Source: Paguma larvata
Lineage: Eukaryota > Chordata > Mammalia > Carnivora > Viverridae
DNA: 64,000 nt
Direction: 5' to 3'
Assembly (NCBI GenBank): GCA_030068075.1
Contig: CM057842.1
Span: 42,370,659-42,434,658, forward strand
Shown: piece after piece, positions 34,925 to 47,679 of the stretch
How positions within the stretch are numbered: position 1 is the first letter of the stretch
How the letters are laid out: every line of letters begins with the position of its first letter
The notes under the pieces: generated by a model
Database searches by the model: none
Told to the model about the DNA's origin: nothing
The model's input: only the letters and a program-made list of their open reading frames with translations
Translations under genes and position numbers: made by a program

Positions 34925-35540
34925 AGTTACCACAGATAATTTAAGTAGAATGAAATGAAGTTTTTTTGAAGTGTGTTGAACGTTGGAGAGTCAGTCTTAG
35001 AAAATGACAAGGATCAAGGAGTCCAGGTAGGCATCCCTGTAGCTATAATTTCCCAGAGAAGCAATGTTTTTGACACCCATGACTGCTCTGTCCTGGTTGC
35101 TGTAGTGACACTGGGTGTTACTACTGACCCACTGCTCCTGCTGTCCTTAAGATTGATCACTGCTGTCTCTGTAGCCACTGTACTCTTACCACTCCTAATA
35201 TTTTGCTTCTCTGGATCCCATTCATGGTCCCAGGAACAGTGTATTTTGTTGGCCGAGCTTGTGTCAGGCATTTGTTCCCAAGCAGCAAGAAGACTGGGAA
35301 AGTGCTATTTTGGTTTCTATAACAGGAATCCACTTCTTTTGGTGGGGATTTTCCAAAAGAAGCTTCAAATGCTTGGCAGCCAAAGAACAGGTAATTGTTA
35401 TGGTATGGGTTTTGGGGGAGGAGAGATAAGTTTTCTGGAAAGCAGGAGAGAAAGGTTTTTCTTAGAGACTTGGATACTACATCTTTTTTCCTTTAACAGA
35501 TGGAGCTGTGCCCTTATGGATATTGGGATTTGTTAATGAA
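34925..35540. other. Possible old repeat relic holding the longest open frame
   Basis: The longest open frame in the window (34973-35536, +, 187 codons) lies here. Its predicted product is leucine-rich, with a hydrophobic stretch at about residues 52-82, and matches no family I know. Parts (ttggccgagcttgtgtcagg, gaagactgggaaagtgctat) resemble old LTR-like repeats, so I treat the frame as chance. There is no evidence of splicing or a promoter. Confidence 0.35.
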
Positions 35541-35584
35541 ATAAGAGAGGCAATATTTGTAAACATCCTCTTAAATGGAAGAGC

Positions 35585-36075
35585 AGAGATCCAAGGTTCC
35601 CAAACTTTCTTGGTTCTTGGTGTCTTTAGTATCTTAGTAATGTTTTCATAGCACCCTAGGCCCAAAGAAATGCCCCATATTTTCATTCATGAAGTAGTTA
35701 GGTTGAAACAAATCACTCAAATTGCTAAGCATTTATGTCACAACATAACTTGAAAGAAATTATACCAGTTAAAAAATGTACATACAAATTAAAAGAAAAA
35801 TACTTTTATTCCAGTCTTAACCATAATTGCTTCAAATAGGTCATGTTCCCTTGTTGGACTCTGAATGACATCTCAAATATTGGAATTAGATTTGATACTG
35901 TCACCCTATTTCCTGTCCACATTTTTATGTAGTGCATTTTGTCACAGCATTGGTATGGACTCAGCTTTGCAAAGATATGACCATCAAAAGGAATGCATTG
36001 CAATCTATCGTTGAAAATGAACTCCCTGCAACTACCTTGAAAGTGCAGCACAATTTGGGAACTATAGAACTATGT
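35585..36075 (+). mobile_element. Probable non-autonomous hAT-type element
   Basis: The ends are inverted: aaggttcccaaactttct near 35593 and gcacaatttgggaactatag near 36048 pair as reverse complements with few mismatches. The middle has ttaggttgaaacaaatcact, caaaaggaatgcattgcaat and aaaatgaactccctgcaact, a pattern I associate with old hAT elements. The 81-codon minus frame inside has no transposase motif. Confidence 0.6.
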
Positions 36076-36886
36076 TGTTAGTGAAGATCTGATGGGATGG
36101 CAATGGAAATTTGAGATAAAGGCACTCTTCCAGCACTGGTTGATTGGGGGTGTGACAGTAGCTGGATGGTTCCAGAACCAAGAGATGGCAAAAGCTCTGC
36201 TACAGTGCACAGTAAACACTCTCTAATGTTGCCACCTTCCTTCCATTTCCTTTTCTAAATCAATTGGGCATTTATCACAGATGCGTGCAGCCTTTTCTTA
36301 TTAATCCATGAAACTCACCTAACATACTGTGGCTTTTAAAGTATTTATTGACTCATGAGAGATCCATCTCCTTATATGATTAGCAAAAAGATCAGTATCT
36401 TTGCTGCCCAGATGAGGTCAATAGAGATTTAGGTATATCTGAAAATATGGTTCCCTTTTTTTTTTTTTTTTTTGGTACGTGTGTATTAGCACAAATTTGG
36501 CGTTTGTCTCAAAATTTATATTGGATTTGGAAAAAATACTTCCTTTTCTTTTTTTCTGAGCTCCTTGCTCTCTACTTGTATATGCCTCGGTCCGTTATTT
36601 TCGTGAGTTGACTATGTCATTGTTATAAGAGTACCCTCTGATTTTGTTAAGAATCCCAGTTTCTCATGTTTTATAATCTACCAGCCTGACCAAACTCAGT
36701 GTTGAGTCTACAAGGTAGATGGTAATATAGAGCCCTCAAATTACATATCGCTTATTCCTCTTTCACCTGGAATAATTTTCTGGGAACATTGGAGAAATAT
36801 TCCTAAAGCGTAGAGCACCATAGCACTTTAAATATGTTTTCTCCATTACAAAAGGGAGCTTTCTATAAGGTTGTCATACAGGGTAT
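36076..36886. other. Unassigned sequence
   Basis: No repeat or gene named apart from a T-run at 36455-36473. Confidence 0.4.
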
Positions 36887-37255
36887 TGTGGTAGATAGAA
36901 TACACGGCCCCCACCAAAGATCCAAATGTCTTGATCTCTGGAAAGAGGGAGACAGGAGAGTCAGAGAAAGAGATGTAATGATGGCAGCCGAGGTCAGAGG
37001 GATAAGATAGCTGGCTTCAAAGGTGGAAGAGCGCTACAAGTGAAAGAATGAGGACCCCCTCTAGAAGCTAGAAAAGGCAAGAAAACAGATTCTACAAGAC
37101 CCCTCAGAAGGAATGCAGCTTGCCATCTGTTAACTTTAGCCTAATGAGACTCATTTCAGACTTCTGACTTCCAGAACTATAAGATAATAAATTCATACTG
37201 ATATGAAGCCCTACATTTGTGATAATTTTTCACATTAGCAACCAGATAGGAGTTA
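36887..37255 (+). mobile_element. MLT1-type LTR (ERVL-MaLR)
   Basis: Starts tgtggtagatagaatacacg. It contains ctggcttcaaaggtggaaga, ccctctagaagctagaaaag, gcctaatgagactcatttca and gaactataagataataaatt (AATAAA, LTR polyadenylation signal near 37186). Solitary; no internal viral region beside it. Confidence 0.88.
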
Positions 37256-38156
37256 TAGGTGCGAAGTTGAAGAAACAATAGTAACGTACACTCTAGAATC
37301 ATATGGCTCTCCCAGTCTCCAGCTGATAACTATATAATCACTTTTGCCATTTCTCAGGTTTGCCGCAAGCAGAATTAATTATACCATGCTTATGTTCAGT
37401 CATGTACTCTCACTATCATATACTTTTTACATGGGCTTCTGATGATTGCCTCCAAAAGGCTGAAAGCCTTTGGCAGATGGATCCATTTTATGAATCCAGC
37501 TTCAGTAAATGTAAAGACTAAAATGCACTAAATCATTGGCTGTTAGTGGTTTAGTCAGGAACCAAGGATAGGTACACAAAAATAAACCTTCTAGCTAGGG
37601 GACCTTGCTACCATCATTATGTATTTCTTCATCCTGATATACTTATTTTATGATACTTTAATTTTTTTCTGTCATAGACCTGTTAATCATTTACACACAA
37701 ACCTAAAGGACATTGTTTTGCTTTTCCATGGGGCTATCTTGACTGGTCATACAGCCAAGAACAGAAGTCAGGGATATTCAGTGTGGATGTATACATCTTT
37801 TTTCCATATTTGTGGAAGCATGTAGTTCTACATATAACTCGTATGAATACTGTTTTTTTTCATAAAATATTTTGTAATCTCTTTGAAATATACTACCTCC
37901 CTCCCTTTTTTAGAGCTTACGCCTTTACGTTCCCTCCTTTTGGATATTCTTTCATTTTTCACTTGACTCTTCTTAGTCATCCCCTCCCTTACCAGTTCAG
38001 AAACTAGCACAGCTGCCTTTGCAAAAGGTCAGAGGGTGGGGAGGGGAAGAGGAAAGAGTGAATGGGGAATGGCCGTGGAGGGGGATAATAAAGGGGAAGC
38101 TATAGCACTTAGTAGAAATTAAGGGTTTGATTTCATGCATATGATGCAAGATCTCA
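37256..38156. other. Unassigned sequence
   Basis: No repeat or gene named. Three overlapping frames at 37619-38010 lie on both strands and look fortuitous. Confidence 0.4.
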
Positions 38157-38173
38157 AGAGAGAATCCAGGAAA

Positions 38174-38370
38174 GGGGCACCTGGGTGGCTCAGTCAGTTA
38201 AGCATCTGACTCTTGATTTCGGCTCAGGTCATGATCTCACGGTTTGTAAGTTTGAGCCTCCTGTTGGGTTCTATGCTGAAAGCATGGAGCCTACTTGGGA
38301 TTCTCTCTCTCCCTCTGTCTCTGCCTCTCTCTCTCTCTCAATATAAATAAATAAACCTAAAAAAGAAAAA
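38174..38370 (+). mobile_element. Carnivore SINE, variant form
   Basis: Plus-strand copy of the variant with catctgactcttgatttcgg in its head, widely shared among carnivores. Flanks agagagaatccaggaaa (38157-38173) and a matching agagagaatccaag near 38373 form the target-site duplication. Confidence 0.94.
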
Positions 38371-38683
38371 AGAGAGAGAGAATCCAAGAGAAAGTTTGCA
38401 TATGGCTTTCAGGTTTTATGAATGAACTGCCTCTATTTTTTGTGATTGTGAGTTAGTGAAACTGTACTGTACTTCTACGCTCCGCTGAAGAAACAAGATG
38501 AGTACTCTTTGGCCTTAACCTCTTTTTTCTCTTAACTGGATTCAAATGTGTGTGCCTTCATTACATAGGTGGTTAATCTCAAGGCCCCTTGAAGCATCAG
38601 TGCTCATTCCCTTTGGACTGAACTCGCCATACTGCAATATAGCCACACATTTTCTGACTGTCTCATGGTACATCTTCATTTTA

Positions 38684-38873
38684 AACAATGTTTTATTTTT
38701 TATTTTTTTGAAAGTGTGGAGAGGCAGAGAGAGGAAGAGAAAGAATCCCAAGCAGGCTCTGTGGTGTCTGCACAGAGCTCAATGTGAGGGTCCATCTACC
38801 AAACCGTGAAATCATGACCTTGTCTGATATCAGGAGTCAGAAGCTCAACCAACTGAGTCACCCAAGTGGCTGC
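38684..38873 (-). mobile_element. Carnivore SINE, diverged
   Basis: Minus-strand copy of the variant form (tcaggagtcagaagctcaac). The head has decayed (aactgagtcacccaagtggc), so it is one of the older SINEs here. Confidence 0.88.
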
Positions 38874-39022
38874 TATTTTCATATATATTTTGATTGCTAA
38901 TGAGGTTAAACCAAAGATTGTCAATTCTAGTTTTGTATGAACTATGTGACAAAACTCTGTTAGGTTCAATAATGTTCATTTTTTGTTTTGTCTTCACAAA
39001 AACTTCCACCAAGAGTTGAAAA

Positions 39023-39068
39023 TATTTCCATTTTAGAAATGAAGACTCTGAGGCTCAGAAAGCCACCA
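39023..39068 (-). mobile_element. MIR core fragment
   Basis: attttagaaatgaagactct then gaggctcagaaag matches the MIR core in reverse complement. It abuts the start of the L1 relic. Confidence 0.55.
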
Positions 39069-39448
39069 GCAGAATGCAATTTTTCTTGCCTAATGGCTCT
39101 AGCTTGTACTGCCAGTACTATGTTGAATGGGAGTGGTAAGAGGAGTATGCTTATCTTGTTCATGATTTTATAGGAAAATCTTCCAGCCTTTCACCAATGA
39201 GTGTGATGTTAGCTGTGGCCTTTTAATACATAGCCTTTATTATGTTGAGATGTGTTTGTTCTATGCCTAATTTGTTAAGCACTTTTATCATGAATGGATA
39301 TGAAATTTTGTCAGATGCTTTTTCTGCATCTATTACATAATCATATGATTCTTTCATTCTGTTACTGTGATGTATCACACTGATTTGCATGTTTTGAACT
39401 ACTCTTGCATCCCTGGATAAATCCCCCTTGATCATAGTGAAAAATCAT

Positions 39449-39668
39449 CTTATAATTTTTTTAACATTTTTATTTTATTTTTGCGAGACATAGAGACAGG
39501 TCATGAGCAAGGGAAGGGCAGAGAGAGAGGGAGATAGAGAATCTCAAGCAGGCTCCAGGCTCTGAGCCGCCAGCACAGAGCCCGACTCAGGGCTTGAACT
39601 CACAGACTGTGAGATCATGACCTGAGCTGAAGTCGGCCACCCAACCGACTGAGCCACCCAGGCGCCCT
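39449..39668 (-). mobile_element. Felid SINE inside L1
   Basis: Minus-strand copy. The direct repeat gtgaaaaatcat / gtgaataatcat at 39437-39448 and 39669-39680 (one mismatch) marks the insertion. Confidence 0.95.
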
Positions 39669-39891
39669 GTGAATAATCATTTTAATGTGCAACTGAATTT
39701 GGTTTGCTAGTTATTGAGAACCTTTGCAAGTATATTCATTAAGAATATTCCCTGTAGTTTTTCTTTCTAATAGTTTCCTTTTTTGGTTTTATATCTGGAT
39801 AATGTGGCCTCATAAAATGAGTTTGGGAGTATTCTCTCTTCTTTGATTTTTTTGAAGAGTTTGAGAAGGATTGGTGTTAATTCTTTCTATT

Positions 39892-40114
39892 TTTTTAATT
39901 TTATTTTTTTTTTATTTTTTTTTTAATGTTTAATTTTGAGAGAGAGAGTGCAAGTGAAGGAGGGGCAGAGAGAGAGCGAGACACAGAATCTGAAGCAGGC
40001 TCCAGGCTCTGAGCTGTCAGCACAGAGCCCAACACAGGGCTTGAACCCATGAACTGTGAGATCAACACTTGAGCGAAAGTTGGTTTCTTAACCAACTGAG
40101 CCATCCAGGCGCCC
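39892..40114 (-). mobile_element. Felid SINE inside L1
   Basis: Minus-strand copy with a long T-rich tail end (39892-39925) and head aactgagccatccaggcgcc. Interrupts RT/ORF2-derived sequence. Confidence 0.95.
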
Positions 40115-41841
40115 TTATTTCTTTTTTAAATGTTTGGTAAAATTACCAGTGATCCCATCTGGTTCTGGGCTTTTCTTCATTGTGAGAATTTTGATTATCA
40201 ATTCAATTCCTTTACTAGTGAAAAGTCTATTTAGATTTCCTCTTTGTTCTTGATTCAGTCTTGGTAAGTCGCATGTTTCTAAGAATTCTTCCATTTATTC
40301 TAGGTTTTCCTGTTGTGTAGAATAGTTCGTAGTAGCTTCTTATGATTCTTTTGCAATATCATAAGTATCCACTGTAATGTCACCTTCATTTAAAATTTTG
40401 TTGATTTGGCTCCTTTCTTTTTCCCTTGGTTAGTCTGGCTAAGGGTTTGCCAATTTTGTGTCATTTCAAAGGACCAGCTCTTACTTCATTTAATCTTCTC
40501 CATTGTTTTTCTTTTCTCCATTTCATTTATTTTTGCTCTAATCTTTATTTTTTCCTTTCTTCTGTCAACTTTGGACTTAGTATGTTCTTGTCCTAGTTCC
40601 TTAAGGTGTAGAGTGGGATTGTTTGTTTTGTACCTTTCTTGCTTCTCAGTGTAGGTGTTTATTGCTGTGAACTTCCCTCTTAAAACTGCTTTTGCTGCAT
40701 CTTACTAGTTGTGGTATGTTGTGTTTCCATTTTCATTTCTCTCAATAAACTTTTATATCTTCCCTTTAATTTCTTTTTTGATCCATTGGTTCTTCAGGAG
40801 AGTGGTTTTTAATTTCCATGTGTTTGTCAATTTTCTAGTTTCCCTCTTGTTAATGATTCTGGTTTCATGTTGTTGTATCGAGAGAAGACACTTGGTATGA
40901 TTTCAGTCTTCTTGAATTTTCTAAGACTTATTTTGTGGCCTAACATATAGTCTTTCCTAGAAAATGTTCCATGCGTGCTTGAGGAATATGTGTATTGTGC
41001 TATCATTGGATATCTGTTTTCTGTATGTTTGTTAGGTCCTTGTGGTCTATACTGTTGTTGAAATGCACTTTTCCTTATGGATTCCCTGTCTAGATGATCT
41101 GTCTGTTGTTGAGAGTGGAGTATTGAAGTTCACAACTATTACAGTATTAAAGTTTATTTCTTCTATTTTAGCTCTGTTAGTTTTATATATTTAGGTTTTC
41201 CATTGTTGAGCACCTAAATATTTAAAACTGTTGTATCTTCTTGGCATATTGATCAAGTTATCATTCTGTAATGATCTTATTTGTCTTTTTTTTTTCTTTC
41301 TAGTTTATGTTTAAAGTTCATTTTGTCTTGTATGAATTTACGTACCCTTGCTTTTTGTTTGTTTACTATTTGCTTGAAATGTCTCTTTGTTACTCCTTCA
41401 GTCTCAGTCTGTGTGTGTCTTTAAGGTTAAAATGAGTCTCTTGTAGAATATTGTTGTCTTGTTTTTTTAAATTTATTATGCTATTTATGTCTTTTAATCA
41501 GAAAATTAGGTGTATTTATATTTAAAGTTATTGATAGTGAAACTCACTATTAACGTTTTCTTAATTCTTTTCTGGTTGTTTTATAGATCTTTTGTTTCTT
41601 GTTTCTCATCCTGCTGTCTTTTTTTGTGTTTTAATGTCCTTTGGTATCGGTATGGTTTGATTTCTTTGTTGTGTTCTTTTGTGTAATTACTACATGGATT
41701 TTCCTTGTGGTTCTCATGAGGCTTTTATAAAATAGCTTAAACTTACAATAGCTATTTTAAACTGACAACTTCAACAGAATTCATAAACTCTACACTTTTA
41801 CTTCTCCATCTCACAGTTTTGGTTATTGACGTTAAAATTTA

Positions 41842-42045
41842 GGGGTGCCTGGGTGGCTCAGTTGGTTAAGCATTCTACTTTAGCTCAGGTCATGATCTCA
41901 TGGTTCGTGAGTTGGAGTCCCACATCGGGCTCTGTGCTGATGGCTCGGAGCCTGCTTCAGGTTCTGTGTCTCCCTCTCTCTCTGCCCCTCCCCGTATCAT
42001 GCTCTGTCTCTCTCTCTCTCTCAAAAATAAACATTAAAAATAATT
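41842..42045 (+). mobile_element. Felid SINE inside L1
   Basis: Plus-strand copy, opposite to its L1 host, from ggggtgcctgggtggctcag to an A-rich tail. Confidence 0.96.
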
Positions 42046-44744
42046 TTAAAAAATTAATGTTTTTTATATGGTGTAACTAGTAAGAAATTATTGTAGATGT
42101 GGTTATGTTTGCTATGTTCATTCATTATTTTTAATTTCTAAATTAGAATTGTAAGTGAATTACGCACCACTATTACCATATTATAGAATCCAATGATGAA
42201 TGTATGTTTACCATTACCAGTGAGATTTAGTCTACCTTTTTAATATTTTTATGATATTAATTACCTTTTTTTTTACTTCCACTCGAATAACTTCCTTTTG
42301 CATTTCTTGTAAGGCAGGTCCACTGGTAATAAACTGTCTCCTCTTTTTTGTTGTCATTGTTTTTGTTTGTTTGTTTGTTTTTGGTTGGTAGGGAAGTCTT
42401 TATCCCTTCTATGTTTTGAAAGGACAGCTTTGCTGGGTCTAGAATTTGTGGTTGACACTTACTTACTTTTCTCTCCTACCCTGAAAAGTTTCTTTTGGAA
42501 AATCTAGTAGTCTTATGGAGGTTCCCTTTTAGTAATTTCTTTCTTTTGTTTTGCTTCTTTTAAAAATGTTTTTTTTCTTTGACTCAGACAATTAAGTTAT
42601 AACGTATCTTGGTATAGCTATATCAAGGCTCAATCTGTTTGGCATTTTTTGGGCCTTGTGGGTCTGAATGACCATTTCATTTGCCAGATTTGGGAAGTTT
42701 TCAGATATTAATTGCTTTAAATATACTTTCTGTCCTTTGTTCTTTGTCTTCTTCTGGAATTCCCATAATGCAAATATTTTTTGTTGTTGTGGTTGTTGTT
42801 GTTGTGTACTATAATCTTACAGGCTTCCTTTCCTTTTTCATTCTTTTTTCTTTTTGCTCCTCTGACTGAGTAATTTTCAATTTCCTGTTCTCCAGATAAC
42901 CAAATCATTCTTCTACAGGATCAAGCTACTTTTGAAACTCTATTGTGTTCTTTTGTTTAGTTATTTTGTTTTAATTTGGTGGTTTCTATTTTCTGTCATT
43001 TCTCATTTCGGTCATACACTACTTTCCTAATATCACTTACTTATCTGTCGGTTTTCTTGTAGTTCTCTAAATTTCCTTAAGGTTCTGAAATCTTTCTTTG
43101 ACAGTTCATAGGTATCCATTTCTTTAGGGTTAGTTTTTGGGGCTTTATTACTTTTCTTGGATGGTATCATGTTTACCTGTTTTTTCATGACCCTTGTTTC
43201 CTCAGGTTGGTGTTTTTGAGTAATTGCTTTCCTCTTCTAGATTTCTCAGGTTTGCTTTGACAGAGACAGTTCATCACCAGTCAGGTCAGTTGGGTTTTGG
43301 GTTACCCTGTCCTTGGGTAGGTGGAGCCTACTATTGGGTCTATTTTTGGGTATTGTAGCTCTGACTATGGGGATGGTGGCTGTGCTACTGGCTAAGAACA
43401 GATGGCTTGATTTCCTACCGAAGTGAGGCTGTAGGGTGTGCTCTGGAATTGCTTAAATTTTCTGGTCAGGCTTACTAGTTGGAATTGTATTATATTCAGT
43501 AGTTGGGAGGACTAAGAATTAGCTTCCCTGGCCTTGCTGGGCAACAGGACTAGACCCAGGATCTCATTGTTTGGGAACCTGGAACAGGCCAGTAGTGTGC
43601 CCTGTGTTCTTGGTCAGATGAGGCCACTAGTTTTGCTCTGCCGATGGGGGAAGCCACAGGCTTTGCTCTTTGTTAGAGTGCCACTGAAGGTAGGGCTGTT
43701 GCAAGGGCTCTGCAGCTTTCCATGTGCTTTGGTTGCGTTTCCTGGTCAGACAGGTTGAATCTATTCAGCAACGAGTAGGGCTATGAATACAGTCTCTGCC
43801 TGGGCTCAGCAGGAGAAGCAGCTCTAAAGCCCTGCAATTTGTTTGTAGTTTTAAGCTCACATATACCCTCAGTTCCCTTACTGAACAGAGCCACTGGCTT
43901 TGTTCTGCGTCTTAGCCTGAGCATTTCTGGACTGCACAACTTCTGGAACTTATCACGGACCTTCTAGTCAGATGGGGCCCAAAATCCTCTAAAACAGGTA
44001 GGGGCAGGAATTCAGCTGCTTACCTGGATGTGGGCAAACTGGGCTGTAGGGCCAACAAAACTCCTTATTGGAGGATCCAGACCAGTCATATCTGCATCCT
44101 GCCAAGTTACCTGGTCAGAGCGCATTCCCTACTTGGTGCCGTAGATGAGCAAAAATGCTGGTTAAAATTACTACTTGGCTCTAGATAAAAACTCAGTCTG
44201 CCAGGATCCATGTGCTGGTTTTTGCAGGCCCCTCCCCACCTTCTTGGTCACAGTCAGATTCCTAGTGGTTGAGCCCCACAGATTTCCCTGCATCCCCATG
44301 GTGTGAGATCAGAGTTGCGACTCTCACAAAGTGACCCACGGTGTTGGGGAGCAGGGATGTTTTTCCTCCACAGGCTCTCTCTTCCCACTAGAGGAACTGG
44401 AGGCTCAGGGGAGACTTCTCAGCATGGTGCTGTGCTGGCCTCGGGGAGAGAGAATGGAGTCAGTGTGTAGCTGCTTCTCTTACTGTCCTAATGCAGTCGG
44501 TCTCATTCTCTGTGGTGCAGGGTAGGAAGGAATGCTTCAGCCTCACTGCCATGAGCTAGAATTTTCAGTAGTATCATCTTGTTCTTGTAGAGTTGCTAGT
44601 GTTCTTGTGAGGGAGAGTGAAATCAGGGATGACCTATGTGGTATCTTGGTGATGTCACTTTCCAGAGTATAATCGTGAGCCCAGATTTTTGGTCTAAATT
44701 TTCACTCTTGCTATTGTACCACTTTGCTAATTTCACTAATGACC

Positions 44745-44920
44745 AGTATTTAATAAGTGCATGCTATGCACTAGGTTTTATTCCTAGTCCTTCAGTTACA
44801 TTCACTCAACTAATTCACAAACCTATAAGCTGTTACTGTCTTTGATTTATAGGAGGGGGAAATGAGTTCACGGTTGAGTGATTGCTCAAGGTTCTGTTGT
44901 TAATAAGTGTAGAATCAGAA
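44745..44920 (-). mobile_element. MIR relic
   Basis: Reverse-complement MIR: aataagtgcatgctatgcac, cattcactcaactaattcac, tttataggagggggaaatga and tgattgctcaaggttctgtt. Confidence 0.85.
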
Positions 44921-45756
44921 ACCAGAAGGATGTACTGTGTCCTTTGGAGTCTGAGCTCTTGCATCGTGATGAGCCATTAAAGGTAAAGGTGCTAATTAGA
45001 GGCAGCCATTACTAATTTCAATGGTTAATGCAATTTGATTTATACCATAATATTTTGGTAACTAAAGGCCTTCTGAGGTATCATACTTGAGCAGTGAATA
45101 GTATAAGTAGGAGGTAGGATTTCTGAGCCCCCTTTTCAGAGTTACTGGAGAAGTTGAGACTAAGAAGATAAACTAGAATTAGGTGTGAACAAAGCAAAAC
45201 CTTTTTCTTTATTTTTTAACAACAGCCCTCATACAAGTCCCTGGGTTTCTTCTGGACACAGGAGATCTTAGCTTCTAGCCTTAAAATTGTTCTTTTGCTT
45301 CTAGAGTAAGAAGTCATGAGTTCCTTTTATCTGAAAATGTTCATGTATATAGCTTCCATGATAATTTTGATAGCTCTCACTTTATCTGTGGTTACTTTAT
45401 GGGTTTTCGTAGAGATTCTAGAAGGGAAAGACAAGTACTTTTCTGAAGAATGGTTCCCATTGTAGAAAGTTCATCAGCCTTAGCTATACACATCGTTCAA
45501 GGAGTTGAGGATAGGTGGGTAGACGGTGGTTGTGGAGGTATGTGTGACACTTGATTATTGTCATAGTTGATTCCCTTCTGCCCACCAGGCAAACAGGGAT
45601 TATTGAGGATCTTAGGTTGTGTTTTATTGGTCTTTCTGGACCTAGTTCCTGGCATTAATGCTCATTTTTAAACCTGGAATTGGTGACCTGAATGTAAACA
45701 AGGTAGTGAGTGCCCGGATGGTGTGGTATATGCTTGGTTTTGTTTGCTTTTTATTT
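44921..45756. other. Unassigned sequence
   Basis: No repeat or gene named. Confidence 0.4.
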
Positions 45757-45872
45757 TTACTATTTTATCTGTTTGTGTATAAAGCAAGCTCTACATCCAA
45801 TGTAGGGCTTGAATTTATGATGCTGCAATCAAGAGTTGCATGCTCTACAGACTTAGCCAGCCAGGCATCCCT
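45757..45872 (-). mobile_element. Older carnivore SINE, short form
   Basis: aagcaagctctacatccaat, gtagggcttgaatttatgat and agagttgcatgctctacaga then cttagccagccaggcatccc match the older short carnivore SINE in reverse complement, without the long CT-rich body of the felid type. Confidence 0.82.
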
Positions 45873-46807
45873 GGTATCTTCTTGTTAAGAGAGAAGAATC
45901 TGCCCAGGATTTCCTGGGACAGATTTCTCCACACTAAAGTCACCCTGTTCATGCAAAATTTATTTTACTTACATAAATAGAAATATGTATGCAAGGAACA
46001 GTAGACTCTACTACTAAAAGGCTTTTACACCATGATATACATCCCCTCTCCTTCCCCTTCCTCAGGAAAGCACTGCAAATTAAAACCATTTTGAGGGGGT
46101 CTCTCATGAGAGTAGATGTGCAGATGGTTGTTATCTCTGATGCTCTGGGTTTATTTTTCATAATTTTCTCCCTGAATAGAGTAGTTTTAAACCTCGCATT
46201 TGCTGTGTTCATTTGGACATAGAGTTGCAGAAGGGCGAGGAGAGTCTCTGACCCACAACTAAAATCTGTGTTCTCTTGTCACTTCATCAAATTAGTTCTG
46301 GTGTCACTTTGTTTTCCCCCGGAAATAAATCACTGTTAAGCAATTCTTTATAAAGCAGCCCACACATTTATCACACCCCTGTGATCTGAACCCATTTAGG
46401 GAATTTTAAGGTACAGTTGGTCGTGTTGCTGGCCTAGCAAGTCTGGTCTTGTCACGTTACATCTCTTCACTACCGGTTCTATCATTAATCCTTCAGAACA
46501 GAGACTTGAGGCTTTGCTACTTAGAGGCTTGGAAGTAATCCTATAAAACACAATAGTACGGCAAGGGGAGATAGAGCTTGTAATTTTTCCAAGTTAACAG
46601 AGGATGTGAAGACTGATAGGAAAGGGCAGACAAATTGAGGAAAAATCAGAAAAAATGATAAAATAGCCTCAGAACTTGAGCTTCCGTGATTCATTTGCCT
46701 CATGTTCAGTTTAATTGGTATGAGACTTATTGGAAGAAACAATTGGCTTTTTGCATACATCAGTCACACCAACCATTGAATATGAAATGTGATTTCGGTC
46801 ATATTTT
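45873..46807. other. Unassigned sequence
   Basis: No repeat or gene named. Opposite-strand frames at 45949-46222 overlap and are unsupported. Confidence 0.4.
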
Positions 46808-46985
46808 TTGAATGTTTTCTAAGAGCTTGGTATACTTACTCCACACTTTACGTATAGTGTCTCATTATCCTTCTCAAAGATCTATATGGTCAATAATATT
46901 ATCGTGTTCACTATCATTACAGTGATATTTGAGGATTAGGTAGCTTAAATAATTTTAAGTCACAGGCTGGAACACAAACTCTGGA
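46808..46985 (-). mobile_element. MIR relic
   Basis: Reverse-complement MIR: tctaagagcttggtatactt, gtctcattatccttctcaaa and gatatttgaggattaggtag followed by gtcacaggctggaacacaaa. Confidence 0.78.
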
Positions 46986-47679
46986 TGCTTTAATCTTTAT
47001 ACTAGAATATTTTTTCTAAAAGGATGTCTTAGCATTAGATTTTTTTCTTTAGCACGTTTGAGATTTGATAATTAAGAAAGTAGTTATTTTCTCTAAATTT
47101 AGAAGTAATCAGGCAAACAGGTAAATTTGCTACATTATTAAGTTTATGATGTTTATTTTATTTTAAAAATAAATACTAATTTTTGTTTACATTTGAGGGT
47201 ATTCTAGAAATCAAAGACTTTACTGTATTAATATTAATTATTGATTTTCCTTTTATGGTTTTGGGGAATAAAATAATAGACTGTTGTATTAATTCTGGCA
47301 TCATATACCAAGCTTAGAGTAATTGCTTTTGGAATTTTAGATTTGACTGAAAATTTATTTCCAAAAGTAACCTGAGTATGTCCATCTGTGTCTTGTTTGA
47401 AGCTCTTATAGTGAGTACAGTAGCTTTTAAACTTATTTGACTATAATGCCAAAAAATTATCATCCTTTTGAGTATATGCATACAATTATATGTATGACTA
47501 ATGCTTCAGAAATATTGATTACCCTTAATATAATCATTGCTCACTAATATGGTGTGTTTTATCCCATTTCAAAACCTATGCTGGTCCTGACCCACAATAT
47601 TGATTTTGTAACTTCACAGTCATGATCTGCAGTTTGCAGCTTGTTCAGGGTAGGTAAAAAATGAGATGGTTTTTCATTC
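46986..47679. other. AT-rich unassigned sequence
   Basis: AT-rich; no repeat or gene named. Confidence 0.4.

Larger units (their letters stand above)
39075..44665 (-). mobile_element. Long L1 relic, 5' part kept, 3' part missing
   Basis: On the minus strand this runs from a probable L1 5' end (about 44665) through 5' UTR (about 43250-44660), ORF1-like DNA (about 42280-43200) and ORF2 endonuclease-like DNA into reverse transcriptase, stopping near 39075. A 70-residue open frame at 39223-39435 keeps the L1 RT block IDAEKASDKI...LNKLGIEQTHLNIIKAMY (F replaced by S after EKA). The FADD-type catalytic motif would lie further down and is absent. All frames are broken. Three SINEs split it. Identity of the 42-44.6 kb part is less sure than of the RT part. 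Confidence 0.82.

Noticed and set aside
34973..35536. 187-codon open frame as a protein gene
   Set aside because: No family match, no promoter or splice signals that can be argued, and it overlaps sequence resembling an old LTR-like repeat.
39223..39435. Reverse transcriptase-like frame as an active gene
   Set aside because: It is a 70-residue remnant of a broken L1. The catalytic motif region is missing and flanking frames are interrupted.
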